64,000 bases of DNA from Arcuatula senhousia (lineage: Eukaryota; Mollusca; Bivalvia; Mytilida; Mytilidae), in contig OZ020307.1 of NCBI GenBank assembly GCA_963971305.1, positions 59,951,702 through 60,015,701 of the forward strand. Reading direction: 5' to 3'. The position numbers and the translations under genes are program-made. The stretch's first letter is position 1. Every line of letters begins with the position of its first letter. The notes below the pieces were generated by a model that saw nothing but the letters and a program-made list of their open reading frames with translations, was not told where the DNA came from and did not search any database. This document shows, piece by piece, positions 37,901-50,369 of this stretch.

Positions 37901-38316
37901 CAGTTCTGGCAATCTCCAAATTCAGAAACGTTTCCTAATTTGGTAATGGTTAATGAATATGGTAATTTTGGAATTATTTAAGTTTTGGCATTTCCTAAGG
38001 TAAAAAGGCATTCTGTCACTAGTTCCATTGAAAAGAGCAGACAATTTTCATTAATTCTGCCTGGTAAAATCATAATCTATCTATGGAATAAAATTTGACA
38101 TGAATTCAAATATAGGAATTGCAGAAATCCTATGTAAATCCCTTATCTCTAGAGTTAACAGATTTGGTAACTGTGATCAAACATTCTTATTTGGATTCAA
38201 AATAAGTTTGGAAATATCAAAATAAAAATTCAGTCATTTTTGGCTCTGAACCTACCGAATTTGGCAACCTGTTAACGAAATGTTAATGTTTCCGAATTTG
38301 GAGATTTCTAGAACTG
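37901..38316. mobile_element. 416-bp MITE with TCATT target duplication
   Basis: The ends CAGTTCTGGCAATCTCC and GGAGATTTCTAGAACTG form imperfect inverted repeats of about 33 bp. TCATT flanks both sides (37896-37900 and 38317-38321). No coding sequence. Confidence 0.65.
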
Positions 38317-38935
38317 TCATTGCCACCTCTCACCCCTCCCTCCCATTTAAAGGATATGCCTAGATCAGCAGCAAATCTAATTCCTATTTCTATTTTATAA
38401 ATACAAATGCTATTTACTAACTCATCAATCATAATACACACAATGTACTAGAAGAATTAAACACTGCTTCCCACCCATAAGTCATAGAGGCTTACAAATG
38501 GTCTCATATAAACATGTTTCAGGCTGATAAAATAATAATAATAAAATATATTTGGTCAGTCTTTCAAATATTTTGTTTCAAAAAAGAAGGGCCATCTGAT
38601 TTTTTTCAGCTTTAAGATTAAAACTTAATTTTGATACTTTAATATGAAATAGCTTCTACATTGTAACAGTAGGGGTATTTAATATACAAAGTTCAATGTT
38701 TAAACTCATATTTAGAGCTTATGTCTCCCTTTTTCTCAAGTTCCTTAGCATATCTCTAGACCTGCTTCTATTTTCATTTTACATTCATAGATTCACTGAT
38801 TTTCAAGATTATAAAATCCATTATTGATTTCATATGTTAAATTTACAAATATTTGAAAATAATAATTACCAAACAACATTAAGATGATTTTAATGGGACT
38901 ATAACAATTAGTCCACTGAGTTATTGGAGTCCAAT

Positions 38936-39055
38936 GGACCTGCTACATGCAAGAGAAACATTTACATAGTTGTACCCAAAACTTCATAAAGGAACCCATT
39001 TGCAACATGCGAGGGAAACATTTTCATAGTTATACCATAAACTTCATAGGAAACA
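38936..39055. repeat. 60-bp tandem duplication
   Basis: Two units exactly 60 bases apart, each with ACATGC, GAAACATTT and CATAGTT blocks. Moderate divergence. Confidence 0.65.
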
Positions 39056-39415
39056 CAAAATCTTAAACTTATTCACAACATGCTAATTTTCAAAATTTCA
39101 CAAACACCTTAAAAAATTATTATTGCATTTAAGACTTACCTTAAAAATTTATTTGTTGCAACTTCTTCTTAGTTTTAAAAATCCAACAAAGAGCTAAGAA
39201 AATGTTTAATCCATTGCAAACAATGGCTTCACAATAATGAAGGAAAAATTCCTTTTTAAAATTCACTTAAAAATGTATGAGTCAAACTGAAAATTAAAAC
39301 CACAGTCATTTACAAAAGCTTTCTTCAAAACAATGCACTATTTGTTATTACAATAAAAGACTTTCGTCTCTTTATTAAAACTCCAAACTACCGTTAAATA
39401 ACATTACTTTTAATC

Positions 39416-39643
39416 CTAGTCAATTTTATCACATAAGGCAAAAACAAAAAATCTCACTCTGATATTTAAAATTTTCTTATGAGTCTCCAAATAAAAATAA
39501 AATCCTCTCCTAATTCCAAATAAAAATTTCTCCAATTCCAATCGTTTAAGATTTTCTTTCAATCCTCGAACGGTAGAAGATAACCGTTGGAGACTTTTTA
39601 AAAATTGTTCTATTGACAAATCATTTATGTCAATAACGGTCTA
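39416..39643 (-). CDS. Candidate exon, coiled-coil-like, unrecognised
   Basis: On the minus strand an open frame follows an ACGGTAG acceptor-like site at about 39644 and encodes DINDLSIEQFLKSLQRLS, then STVRGLKENLKRLELEKFLF. Leucines are spaced as in a short coiled coil. It continues through LETHKKILNIR to a GA/GTGAGA donor-like site near 39454, or to a stop at 39416. There is no in-frame ATG. Even composition and heptad spacing argue for coding, but the acceptor is weak and no family is recognised. Confidence 0.3.
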
Positions 39644-40472
39644 CCGTATGTCCACAATACAATAAACGATACATCGAACCAGCTCAGGTAGTGAGAGAGA
39701 TATATACTATAATAGAAAAACTCTCGTTACGTGAACACAATAGGTAGAAAGACTTTTTTATTTGTTTACACTGACTTTGGGCTACAGTTAATTACACACC
39801 TTTTTGGTGACTTAATTTGTTAGATTTGTAAAAAGGTATATTACAATATAAACATCTGAATGGATAAGTAAATAAATTATCACCTTTAGATATTATCATG
39901 AAAGTTTTTTTCATGTCAATTTTTTTTTTATCAGTCTTCTTTTTGATATTTTTAACTAGTTAATGGTTCATTATAAGATTAAAGAAATGTTTTTGATCCT
40001 ATCTTGTATAAGTGTATTATCATTGTCACAATTAAAAGGACAAATAAATGAGTAACTTGACCCATTAATAGAAAAAATATTTTTAATGTAGAAAAAAGGA
40101 AAGGAATTTAAAAGTTTTTTTTTGAAAAATACATAACCTTACTTAAAATTTTCGTTATGTATCTAATCCCACATCTGCAAGTTGTTGTTTTTTTTTCAAT
40201 AGAAAATAATATTTTTGTCAGCTAAGTTTCATAAAATTCTAGAATGCAATGCCAAGGTGCCCGAGCTCTGTTTGCAGATAACAAAATAACAAATGAAGTG
40301 AATGTCATTTATTCATTAAGGACAAAATTTAGTTACATAACATTACATAACAATCATAATTGAACTTTGAATAAACGACAACAAAATGCAAAGGTGGGAT
40401 GAAAGCAGCCACCATATATGAAAATAAGAACACCAATACATGCTTATTTATACAAAAGCATTACATTTGTAA

Positions 40473-40586
40473 TACACAAAAAGCAAAAAAAAAAAATAAT
40501 GGTAGGAAGAGAAAAAAAAAAATAAAAAAAAAAAAAAAAATAATAATAATAATAATAATAATTAATAACAATAAAAAAAAATAAAA
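40473..40586. repeat. A-rich / AAT simple repeat
   Basis: Long A runs with a (AAT)n core at about 40540-40560. The lysine-rich frame 40399-40584 is an artefact of this tract. Confidence 0.85.
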
Positions 40587-41365
40587 TGTATACATTTGTA
40601 ATTAAAGGGATGGAAGTGGGTGGGTATTTAAACTTTTCCAGAAAACAAAATAAAATTTCAAACTTTCAGGCTTGAAAGCGGCCGTGCATATGTTCGTGTA
40701 GATAACCTTGCTAGCTAACAAATAGGTCAAATGTTGTATAATACAAGGGAGCGAGAGACAGTGGAAATTTACTTGACCCTAAGGTGAACCTTATCTACAG
40801 AAAATAGAAGAATCAAATTTCTGTAAATTAAAACAGTTGTTTATCACTTTCAGACAAAAATTCTTTTATCTATCATAAATCTATTTTTCATTCTTAAACA
40901 CAGAAGTTGAAAATATCATTTTTCCTGTCAAGTCTCTTAATACTTGGTTATTTGGATTTCAACACCGGAAATTCTAATTTACTGGAATTTAAACATAAAA
41001 TCATAATCATGAAATACCATGAATAAAAGTGCTTTTCTTTTCTTTTTTCTCTCTCTCATACCATAGTACATATGTCCCCTTAAGTCTGCAGCTGACCATA
41101 AAATTATGACTTTATCATAATCAGGTGATAATAAATGTCTTCCCTATCATGTAGGGGATAAAATTGTCCAGAAAGACAATACACATCTGACAACAGTGTT
41201 ACATCAGGTGAGATAACTCTGGATTGTCATTATCATGTAATGATGTCAAGTCACAAGGTCAATAAAGGTCAAGGTAATGTGTAAGAAAAACAGTGCATTT
41301 TACAGGACATTTTAAGATACCCAATGGTTTTAATAAAAACTAGAATGGTGGTCTTCCATGGAAGA

Positions 41366-41612
41366 CATATGTCCCCTGCATCTTAAAATATTCGGTAAAC
41401 AGGAAGTTGATGAGTTACAGGTATAAAATCGCTTTACACCATATAGGAAAAAGCTACATGCCAAATATCAAAAGGCTGTGAAATGCAGTTGCAGGAAAAA
41501 TGTGGCAAAAATTTTTGTGACACCTCAGGACACTGGACGTAAGACCAAGGATTGTGTCAAAGTGACTCCTATATGTCGCTTTGCAACACTGCACATTGCA
41601 GGCGACATAAAA
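41366..41612 (+). mobile_element. Family N pearl-like element, copy 2
   Basis: The 5' ATGTCCCCTGCA (41369-41380) pairs with TGCAGGCGACAT (41597-41608), 11 of 12 matching. The core includes AAACAGGAAGTTGATGAG, CCAAATATCAAAAGGC and a CGCTTTGCAACACTGC block. No microsatellite remains. Confidence 0.55.
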
Positions 41613-41929
41613 AGTTTATCAAAAACATTTAATCTAGAATACTGACAAAGTCATGAAGGGCAAGGTTGCCAAAATTTAAGTTTATATTGTTTTTCTTTAT
41701 ATTTCACGAAAAAATTAATGAAATTCCAGATCTTTTTGTCTAGTTTTTATTAATGTTTGACAGGCTTATTATCAAGAGAACTCGAAAGCTTTCTGTTAAT
41801 TTTAATGTCATTTCTCTGAAAGAACTCAATGTGTCCCTATCTTACTGACCAAGAAAATCATTTTTTTTTAGTTTTGTCAAATCAAAAAGAAAAATTAACT
41901 TTTGTCAAGGCAAAGGCAGAATAAGAACC

Positions 41930-42058
41930 TGTGTGCCAGGCGTGCACCCTCCCGTTTAACAGGAAAATTTGGTTAGAAACTGTATGAAACAAGAGGTCCC
42001 AGAAGATTTTTTAAATTCCACACCTTCCCGTTTGAAAATTTCTGGATCCGCCACAGCA
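41930..42058 (+). repeat. Family K short dispersed repeat
   Basis: Contains CCCTCCCGTTTAACAGGAAA, AAGAGGTCCCAGAAGATTTT and the end TTTCTGGATCCGCCACAG. The minus frame 41973-42251 overlaps it and is a shadow. Confidence 0.55.
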
Positions 42059-42059
42059 A

Positions 42060-43020
42060 GGTCCAACATTGCTTAAAAATGATTTCAGTTTCAGAATATA
42101 TTAAAAGCTTAACAAACCCAAATAATCCAAAAACAATTATCTTAAAGTTAAGTTTATATACAAAGCTTCTGCAAATAACCCTTACTAAACCATCTATCCA
42201 TATGGTCTTTGGTTTTAACAAAAATACTTCCATATTTTTAACCATTAGCAAAAGAAAACAATTAATGTTCTAATTTTAGCTAAAGCAAGTACTAAAACTT
42301 CCTCTATGGAGATGATAATTTTCCTACATAATGAAAAGATGACAGATAATATTCTAAGTCTGTTAACTAAAACCACAACATTGAAAGACCACAACAGAAT
42401 GCTCCAGATCTTTGATCAAAATCATTGCAAAAATTAATGGAATTTCAGTTCTTAGAAGTCTGAGGAGTCTGTATGATCTAAATCACTGAATGAATACTTA
42501 GTTACACTGCAACTTTTCAAAGAATTTTTGTTTTTTAGATGGTTTTTTTTTTATGTTATGAATAAGCTAATACCATACATATTGATTACTATTATCTACA
42601 TCTAAATGGTAGACATAAAAATCTAGGAGGTATGTGACATAATTTCTTTAAATGGTGTAGAAATAACAAGTTAGGCAAGTGAGCTCACTGCTATTTGACA
42701 TTTTATGTGAAAATTAAAGTCCAATCAACTCTCCTGGATCACATCAATAAGCAATGACCCTCTATCCATGATCATCTTCTTCTGATATACTTTATTCATT
42801 TTAAGTTTCATCAAAATCCATCAAATTGTTACGAGGTTGATGTGATCCTTAAGGGAGTCTTATTTTGAGAAAAACTAAAGTCCAATTATCTCCCCTAAAT
42901 GATGTCTGTCTGTAATAAAATTTCATCATATGTACAACCTTTTAACATGCAACTTCAAAAGAGCTCATCAAGGATACCCGATCCCATTTTGACTTTATAT
43001 GACAAAAGATACAGTAATAA
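42060..43020. other. AT-rich DNA, nothing recognised
   Basis: Flanks the exon candidate at 43026-43124 on its downstream side. No further exon was identified. 43730-44600 and 44850-45870 are also without supported features. Confidence 0.4.
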
Positions 43021-43025
43021 TTTAC

Positions 43026-43124
43026 CTCGCCTGAATCATATCTTCTATCTTTCTTCCAATTTTTTCATCATCTGCAGAATCTTGAAGCTTTAAATATCCA
43101 GAAATCTTCTCTTGATCATCTGGT
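43026..43124 (-). CDS. Candidate internal exon, unrecognised
   Basis: On the minus strand an ATTTTTAG acceptor precedes 43124 and a GCGAG/GTAAAT donor follows 43026. The exon is 99 bases, phase-symmetric, and open in the frame giving PDDQEKISGYLKLQDS, then ADDEKIGRKIEDMIQA. It is strongly acidic and lysine-rich and predicted to be helical, consistent with a linker or coiled segment. Splice sites on both sides and a clean frame make this one of the better exon candidates in the middle of the window. The family is unknown. Confidence 0.5.
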
Positions 43125-43657
43125 CTAAAAATAATAATAACAAATTTACTTAAAGAAAAGCACTTTTAAAAACTTTAAAAAAAACAAAACAAGAATATGT
43201 CCAAAAGACATTATACCCAACCTTGCAACATGGAAAAGTAACAACTGTAAACAAACTAATTTTCATTGCATATAATTGCTTGTACCAAGAATTGCAACAA
43301 TAAATAGCAGCAAAATTGCCCTCAATCAAAGAAATGCGAGAAAAAAAACACATTGTATCCAGGATTTTATTTTAGGGGAAGTGTAAAAATTGTTTTTGGA
43401 CAAGCTAAGGAAGGCATGAAATTTTGTGTGTGTTTTCCATGTGGATTTTTTGCAAAAACATATGCTGTGTACACCCGCTACCCCTTTTCTTGAATCCATA
43501 CCTGGTATCTCATACAAAGATTTATGAAACACACTATAAAGATTTCATTAATATCCATTCAATATTTTTTTTAAATATCTTAAAAACATAGAACAAACAG
43601 ACGGACTGGCATCAATTCTTTTATAATGTCCTTTATAAAAAAGAAAGTATACTTAAT

Positions 43658-43722
43658 ATCCCTCCATTAACAACTTTCTCTTTGATTTCTTGCATCTTTT
43701 AACATCTTCATTCACGTCAAAT
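43658..43722 (-). CDS. Candidate exon or terminal exon, lysine-rich
   Basis: On the minus strand a CTGTCTTTTTAG acceptor precedes 43722. The open frame, in the same phase as the exon at 43026-43124, reads FDVNEDVKRCKKSKRKLL, then MEGY and TAA at 43658. The basic tail resembles a nuclear localisation cluster. There is no strong donor: weak GT sites inside it could join to 43124, or it could be an alternative last exon ending at the TAA. Support is limited to the acceptor and the composition. Confidence 0.3.
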
Positions 43723-44601
43723 CTAAAAAGACAGAATATCAACAAGTTAACGAATTATTGTTCATTTAAAAGCTTAAATTAATGTCACCCTTAGATATAA
43801 TTGACAGCTGGCAATGTGAAGGTTGTGTTATTACAAGCAGGAACTGCTTACTCTTCCAGGGCACTCGAGTTCACTTTCATTTCTACTTGTTTTCACCTGA
43901 ATGACTTTATTTTAAATGTTAATGTGACTTTTAATGTAGCTCTTTTTTCTGAGGCCTTCGTCTTTTAGGATTCAGAATACCTTGGAGCACCTGTGCTTAG
44001 TACATGAAGTCTTTCATGCTTATCACTTTCTTTAATCAGTAAATCAAAGTGGCAGATCCAAGAAGTGTTTTTTATGCCAATTTTGTGCGAAAAACAAAAA
44101 AACTTGTCAGATTTAGGGGGCGTACATCTAGTACACCTTTCCTTAGATCTGCACCTGAATCAGTCCATCCACACTCATTAAAGCTTCTTTTTTAGGAAGT
44201 CTGGTACTAATGTCCTTATTCTTCTATTTTTATCCATCCTATTAACGAGACCAAAAACCTTCAACACATATGATGAATCATTGTCGTAAACAAACATGGA
44301 TAATTACTGATTCCTGTATTACAAGGAAAATTACAGCTAAAAGAAGAAATTTTCTAATAAGACACGTAGACAAAGCTTTCTATTTTAGAATATCATATGT
44401 AATCTTTTACTGTGAGACAAACTAATGCGAGATAAAGTAAGGCTATGAAACAAGAGGTTCTTAAGAGCTAATACAGCTCAGTTCAAATTGAGACAAAGAT
44501 TTCAGGAAACCACTGTTACAAGTTGTAACTGTTGGGTGATTTCCTAACTTTCTGTAGAAGCCGAGAAATCTGCTACGAATGTTTGCGAAGGACAGACATA
44601 T

Positions 44602-44719
44602 AGAATATAGGACTTTTTTATTTTGAGATCGATTTTATTACTTGTTTTGGTGAACCCGAAGGGTGAACCAAAAAACAAGTGATAAAGTCGATCTCAAAAT
44701 CAAAAAGTCATATATTCTC
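44602..44719. repeat. Long hairpin, ~50-bp stem
   Basis: The left arm 44602 to about 44650 (GACTTTTTTATTTTGAGATC, then GATTTTATTACTTG) pairs with the right arm at about 44668-44719. The loop contains GGTGAACCCGAAGGGTGAAC. Confidence 0.7.
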
Positions 44720-44848
44720 TTTATCGGTAATTAATTGTGACGTAACGTACTGACCCGATAATTTCGGTGATACACACCTGTTCGTGAGACAGACTTTATC
44801 AGCCAGTACACATCAAAGGAAAAATGTACTAATTACCGATAAAGGTTT
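44720..44848. mobile_element. Small TIR element next to hairpin
   Basis: CTTTATCGGTAATTA (about 44719) and its inverse TAATTACCGATAAAG (about 44834-44848) enclose a ~130-bp segment with TGACGTAACGTAC. It may form one larger element with the adjacent hairpin. Confidence 0.5.
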
Positions 44849-45874
44849 TTATTAGTCGTGACTAAAGGGCACGCCCCTCAGCAGCAACTATTTCTCACGC
44901 TGTGTGCCATGGGTCGTCCAGCCCATGACTGGCCGGAATAATGAAGACTGACAGATAGACAGACAAGGTGATTGCAATATAGCCCAAAACACCGATCACC
45001 TATAATAATCTATACAGCTTATGGTAACATAAAAAAGAGATGACTTATCCTAATATCTCTTGTAGGCAATTGCAGTGAAACTTTGAAACAGCCAGGGACA
45101 ATGGCAAATAAAACAATAGATAAGTGACCCCTTCATGTTGCTTCTGTGACAGCCTATACAGTTGTTTTCATAATTTTTTCACCATATAAGCGGAGTCGCT
45201 TACTACGAACCAATCATATTCAAAATAATTTTTACATGGGCTACCTTTGAATGAACTAAGGTATCATCCAATAGTAGTGACTTTCTGATTAAATCAAGTT
45301 AGTGATTGGACAATTTTAGATCATAACTAGCAACAGGTGTGTTATGACATGACATTAAATAAAAGTTGTTAGTAGTAAAATTTCTCACCTGCCCAGGAAT
45401 TCAAAAGTTTGTCATTGGTTAAACTTTTGATTGCTAGAAAAAAAAAATGGGGAAGGTATTATTGCAATGACCCTATTGTACTTAAAATTTATCCCTGAAA
45501 GGAGATTGCTTTAAAATTTAACATGATTCTTCTACAAACCACAGCTCACATCTGTGTTAATCTGTATAGGATATTGCTTTGAAACATGATAATAATATTT
45601 CAGCAATGGGAAGGTGCCAGACAAATTTGTTGAACAGACACTTATACCTTACTAGCAGCAATGAGTTGAATGAACTACTGCATCTTTCATGTACTTCTTG
45701 ACATGATGTAAGTGTATAAAGTTTAATGAAATCAGTCTTACGATGTTTCAATTGAAATGGTAAAGCTTTGCATGACTGACAAATTGCTAAGTAATCATAG
45801 ATCAGAAAATGGATGCATAAAATGGCAAAAAGTGTTAGTTAGACATTTGCAACTATGTGTTTGTTCCTCCAATC

Positions 45875-46116
45875 TGCAAAAAAAAATACAAACCTTTTAT
45901 TTCAAAGTCATCATTTGCAAGAATGGTCTCAAGGCAACGATGCTAGTCCTCCAAAACTTAAAAAAAATGGTTTGTCCCCTATATGGAGAGAGGAATACCC
46001 AATGCTTATTAAAGACACCTTTGTTACTAAGACTGCAATATGAGTAAGCTAAATAGGGGCTACTACAAAGGCCACACTCGCAAAGCTACAAACTGGAAAG
46101 AGATTCACATAAGCAT
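45875..46116 (+). mobile_element. Diverged 5'-truncated SINE copy
   Basis: It matches the body and tail of the SINE at 27555-27862: GGTCTCAAGGCAACGATGC, TATGGAGAGAGGAATACCC, TTAAAGACACCTTTG, CACACTCGCAAAGC and ACATAAGCAT, in order. The tRNA head is missing. Overlapping plus frames at 45757-46047 are shadows. Confidence 0.65.
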
Positions 46117-46924
46117 CAAACTTATTTTCCAATCAGAATTAATAAGTTTAAACAAGTGTTTTCATTTGATTATAAGATTAAAAGGTAATAAGCAAGTGTA
46201 TCAAGTTTGATTGCATTCCAACTTGCTGTAATATTTATAATTTTAAAAAGATCCAAAAGAGCACAGATGGACTTTGCAAAAAAAAAAAAATCTATCAGCC
46301 TGGTTATTCACAGGAGAGGTTTATTATTATCATTCTTTACCAAGCACTCTGATGACAATCAGGTTTTAAGTCTCATATGGCAATGTCTGATTTAAGTTCA
46401 ATATTCCATCTCACAGTAAACTCCAGAGCTTATAATAACTTCTATAAAAAGAATCACTCATGTCTGTTTATCTGTAGTTTGAAGCACGCAGACGGAACTT
46501 AATCAGAGTCTTACAGAAGCTTATGCCAAATAATGGAAATTTTAATATTTTCTTACATAGAAAACCAGTAATTAACTGGCTATTACAAAAGCAACATCCT
46601 ATGGTAATTACAAGGTAAAAAAATGCCAACATCATCTTACCAACAAGTTAATAGATTTTCTTTAAGATGCTACAAAATGACAGAATATCAGATCTGACTA
46701 TTTGTAACTCTAGGTAGAACAAAAGCAAAATTCTACGTCTTGCAAATGCTAAAATGCAAGAAACCAAATAATCCTTTCAAAGACATCAGTAAACTTATTC
46801 AATGTCATGTATTTCTTTACATGCAGTACCACCTGTAATATGGACCATTCATATCAAGAACTTGGCAAAAGTATGAACAGACAGACAAGCAAGAATAACT
46901 TTATATTTCCTTTCAAATACCTGT

Positions 46925-47062
46925 TGCAGATCCAGAAATTTTCAAACAGGAGGGCTCGCTGTTAAAAATAAACTTCTGGGACATCTTGTTTCATACAGTT
47001 GCTAACCAAATTTTTCTGTCAAACAGGAGGGCGCGCGCCTGGCACGCCGATCCTAAATCCAC
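46925..47062 (-). repeat. Family K short dispersed repeat, inverted
   Basis: Reverse-orientation copy containing GCAGATCCAGAAATTTTC and two AAACAGGAGGGC blocks, with CTTCTGGGACATCTTGTTTC between. Confidence 0.55.
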
Positions 47063-47069
47063 CTTTGAA

Positions 47070-47265
47070 TACTGTAAACCATGAATTTTCACACTGTCTA
47101 TAATTTTTTTGCTAGGATGACTGAATTTTTGTACGCACAGTCTTAATTTATTTTCCATTTTCCAATGGAAAACAAATATATTTGTGCTCTTTATTTTTAT
47201 CGCTAGCAATTTCAGCGCAAAAATCAAGAAAATAAAGCTGCAACAAAATTTCGCGCTTTACAGTA
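47070..47265. mobile_element. ~196-bp MITE, TACTGTAAA ends
   Basis: TACTGTAAA (47070-47078) and TTTACAGTA (47257-47265) are exact inverted repeats. The AT-rich interior has GATTTTTGCGCTG-like palindromic segments. The minus frame 46991-47227 is a shadow. Confidence 0.6.
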
Positions 47266-48241
47266 ATTGGATGGGCAATTTTTTTAAAATTGTGTTTGAT
47301 TTTTTATAACATCATTATTAAAATCAATTTAGGCCATATCATATTCATGTGTGGATCCTGCCCGAATGTTTTTACATGGTAACCTTTTATTTTTTTTTGA
47401 AATTTTTACGTAATTCTTTAAATTTTATGGAATTCTTTAATAAATAAAATAAAAGCCCCATTATAACCCACCCTTATATTTTCAACATAAGTGGATGAAA
47501 ATCTATTAATTAGATTTGATTTTGCCTTAAAAAAAACTTCTGAACCTAAATATTATGATCATTAAGTTAATGAATAATAACATCTAGTTCATTCCCTGCA
47601 ACAGCTTTTTAAGGATGTGCTAGGGTCTATACAAATAAAACACTCAATATACATTTTGGTCTTATCTAAAAATCTTTGGATAGAAATCGACAAAACCGTT
47701 TAATCCATTAATGTTCGGTTAGCCATTGATTAAAAGAAGGACTATTGTGTGCGAGTGTTCCCATTGCAGAATACATGTTTGTCAGATGTCAAAGAAATTT
47801 ATAATCTGAATGGTTTGTAAGGTTTTCACAAATGAATTTAACCATTCTAATATCATTAATGAAGAATATAAAACTTAATAATGGTCATATGATGCAAATC
47901 AGAATACAGAAGATGAATGATCGTTAAAAAGACATTTTAATTCGTCAATTTGTTTGAATTTATCCTATAAATGCATGTTAGTGAATAACTTCAACGCTTT
48001 CATAACAGAATTTGTATAGAACTTAAAAATATTAGGATATTTTGAATTAGCTTTGCCATCTTTTAAACATTTTTGAACTATTTCCCTTGAATCACGATGA
48101 TTTAAGTGAAAATGTTATGAAATTAAAGATTAAAGAGATAGCAATAAATCAAAACTTTAATTTGAGGAAAACTTGTAAATCCCTTGTTAAGACTCAGTAT
48201 CTCATGTTTGGCTGATATCAAAAGTCCAGCTTTAGTTTCTA

Positions 48242-48628
48242 CACAGGCAAAATGTTGACTGCGTTAAACGTGCGTCTGGCGTACATTAAACGCATGTCAT
48301 CTGACGCACATTAAAATGGCGTTTCTAACCGCGTACGTCTGACGCACGTTAAAAATTTATCTTGGCAATATTTTTATTTCATAATAAAACACACTAAATA
48401 AATAACTTACTAACTTCATACATTTTAGGAAAATATATGTCTGACGTATGGTAAACGTACGTTTACCGCACGTTTAAAAAACGTACGTCTGACATATGTT
48501 TTTACAATAATTTGACGTACGTTTACCGTACAGCGGTTAGAAACGTATGTTTAACGTACGTTTATGCACTACGTCAGACGCACGTTTTTATTAACGTACG
48601 TCAGACGTATGTCTAAATTTTGCCTGTG
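48242..48628. mobile_element. CpG-rich palindromic MITE with TA duplication
   Basis: CACAGGCAAAAT at the left end and its inverse at the right end are each flanked by TA (48240-48241 and 48629-48630), as for Tc1/mariner-type insertions. The interior holds about ten variants of a palindromic motif near TACGTCTGACGCACG in both orientations (for example about 48331, 48435, 48482, 48595). This gives a CpG density far above the surrounding DNA. No open frame. Confidence 0.7.
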
Positions 48629-48634
48629 TAGGAG

Positions 48635-50005
48635 GTCGGAAAAACTTAAAATTATCTGAAACTGGTGGCGTGTAATAAATTAAGTAACATTTCTTGATAA
48701 TAGAAGATCTAAGAGCTTGGAAATAGAGATACAACGACAACAAAATTAACAAATATGGAGTAAAACAACCAAAACCTGTGAGCTGGCAATTTTTAAACAG
48801 TTTGAATTTTAAGAAAATAAGCCAAATGTGTTTATGTGTTCAATTGTCAGGATTTTGATGCTCCATTTTTTTCTATCTTGACCAAGGAAAATTGAACTTT
48901 TCATAGGCAAGCTCTCATAACATTTTCCTCATACAACTTTGATATTTAACTTTATTTGTTTTTTTTTAACACAATTAAAACCCCATTATCATGTTATCTC
49001 CTTTCTACCTCAGTAAGCTTAACTCCTCACCAATACCATTGTCTTTTGTAGAAAACGAGAAATGGTTTCACGGCTCATCAGTTATAACTACTGCTATTTC
49101 CGTCTCACGTCCCTATCAGGGAAATCAGCACTTGTCAAAACAATTTTCAGCATGATCAATCCGAAAAATTATTTATTTGTTTGAATGTCAAGCAAAAGTA
49201 TAGGACAAATACCTTAACCTGATGAAACAAGCAAATGATAAATATACAAACACATTTTATAGTTCATAGTTTTGTTGTCTTGAGTGCCTCTTGGTTTTTT
49301 CCCCTTGTTTTCTCGACTATGAGATTCAAATGCCCTTTTGGTAGATCTTTGCTTCTTCTATCTATCTAATTGCCAATAAAGTTAAGTGCGCATAATGCAC
49401 ATATGAACAGAGTCAGTGCAAAATGCTTTCAAAGTTAACTGTCAAACTAAAGCTGAATACAACAGAACAAAACCACATGAGAACACAAGGATTGAAAAGT
49501 AAGGTTTATCCTGTGCAACTAAATATTTTTCCATTAAAAAAAATCTTGTATTTATAATAGGTACTTCATTACATAATTTCAATATAAGTAAATCGTTTAA
49601 GAAGATAAGTCAAATAATAAAGTTAAACAAAATCAACAAACTTATACCATATATAATACTGGGTTTAACTGGTGAGTGTTTGATTTGTCTACGAGGAATA
49701 AATAACCCTACCATTCAACTGCGTGTTACATACTTCACAGCAACGACAACGAACTCCGTCTATACCAAAGCAGTGGCATTATACAGCAGTGTAGAAAATG
49801 TTACCCAATAACAGAAGTACTACTTGAGTTTTGCTACGTTATCGGGGCGAAGAACGTCAAATGTTGTAATGGATAAGTTATTGGGTGATATATATCAAGA
49901 AAAGGTTATGCAATACATCTACTTGGACGAGCCTTGAAATTCCTTTAATGCATGTACCTGCTGATTCAGTCAAAACAACCTCAGAATCATGGCCTTTCAT
50001 TGAAG
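48635..50005. other. AT-rich DNA with one inverted pair
   Basis: GTTACCCAATAAC (about 49800) and GTTATTGGGTGA (about 49878) are inverted about 80 bp apart, in a stretch slightly richer in GC. No gene supported. Confidence 0.4.
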
Positions 50006-50009
50006 TTAT

Positions 50010-50280
50010 ATGATCCCTGCATTTGATAAACAGGAAGTAGATGAGCTACTGTCATAAAATTTGCTCATTCATTAGCATTTCAGGTTGAAGCTACAAGTCA
50101 AATAAATATAAAAACCGCAACATGTATGGGGTTTCCTAAAAAAAACCTGACAGAATGTTTGCAATACAGAGGGAATTTTACAGGAGGTTACAGACAACAA
50201 ATAATGAAAAAGAGTTAAGACCCTAAAATGTTGCTATGTAACATGTTGCAACTGATACATTGAGGTCTAAGAAATGATCA
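50010..50280 (+). repeat. Family N pearl-like repeat, copy 3
   Basis: Diverged copy with CCCTGCATTTGATAAACAGG, GTAGATGAGCTAC and GCTATGTAACATGTTGCAAC blocks in the family order. Confidence 0.45.
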
Positions 50281-50369
50281 GGAAAAGTGTGACAGTTGAA
50301 CAAACAAATAGACACCTATCACTATGGATGTTCTATCACTCAATAAAAACTTGTGCTACAAATAAATAC

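Noticed and set aside
40399..40584. Lysine/isoleucine-rich open frame
   Set aside because: Product of a poly-A and AAT simple repeat.
49048..49190. SH2-like start (EKWFHGSS) on the plus strand
   Set aside because: Only the first few residues resemble an SH2 domain; the rest does not, and the frame soon stops.
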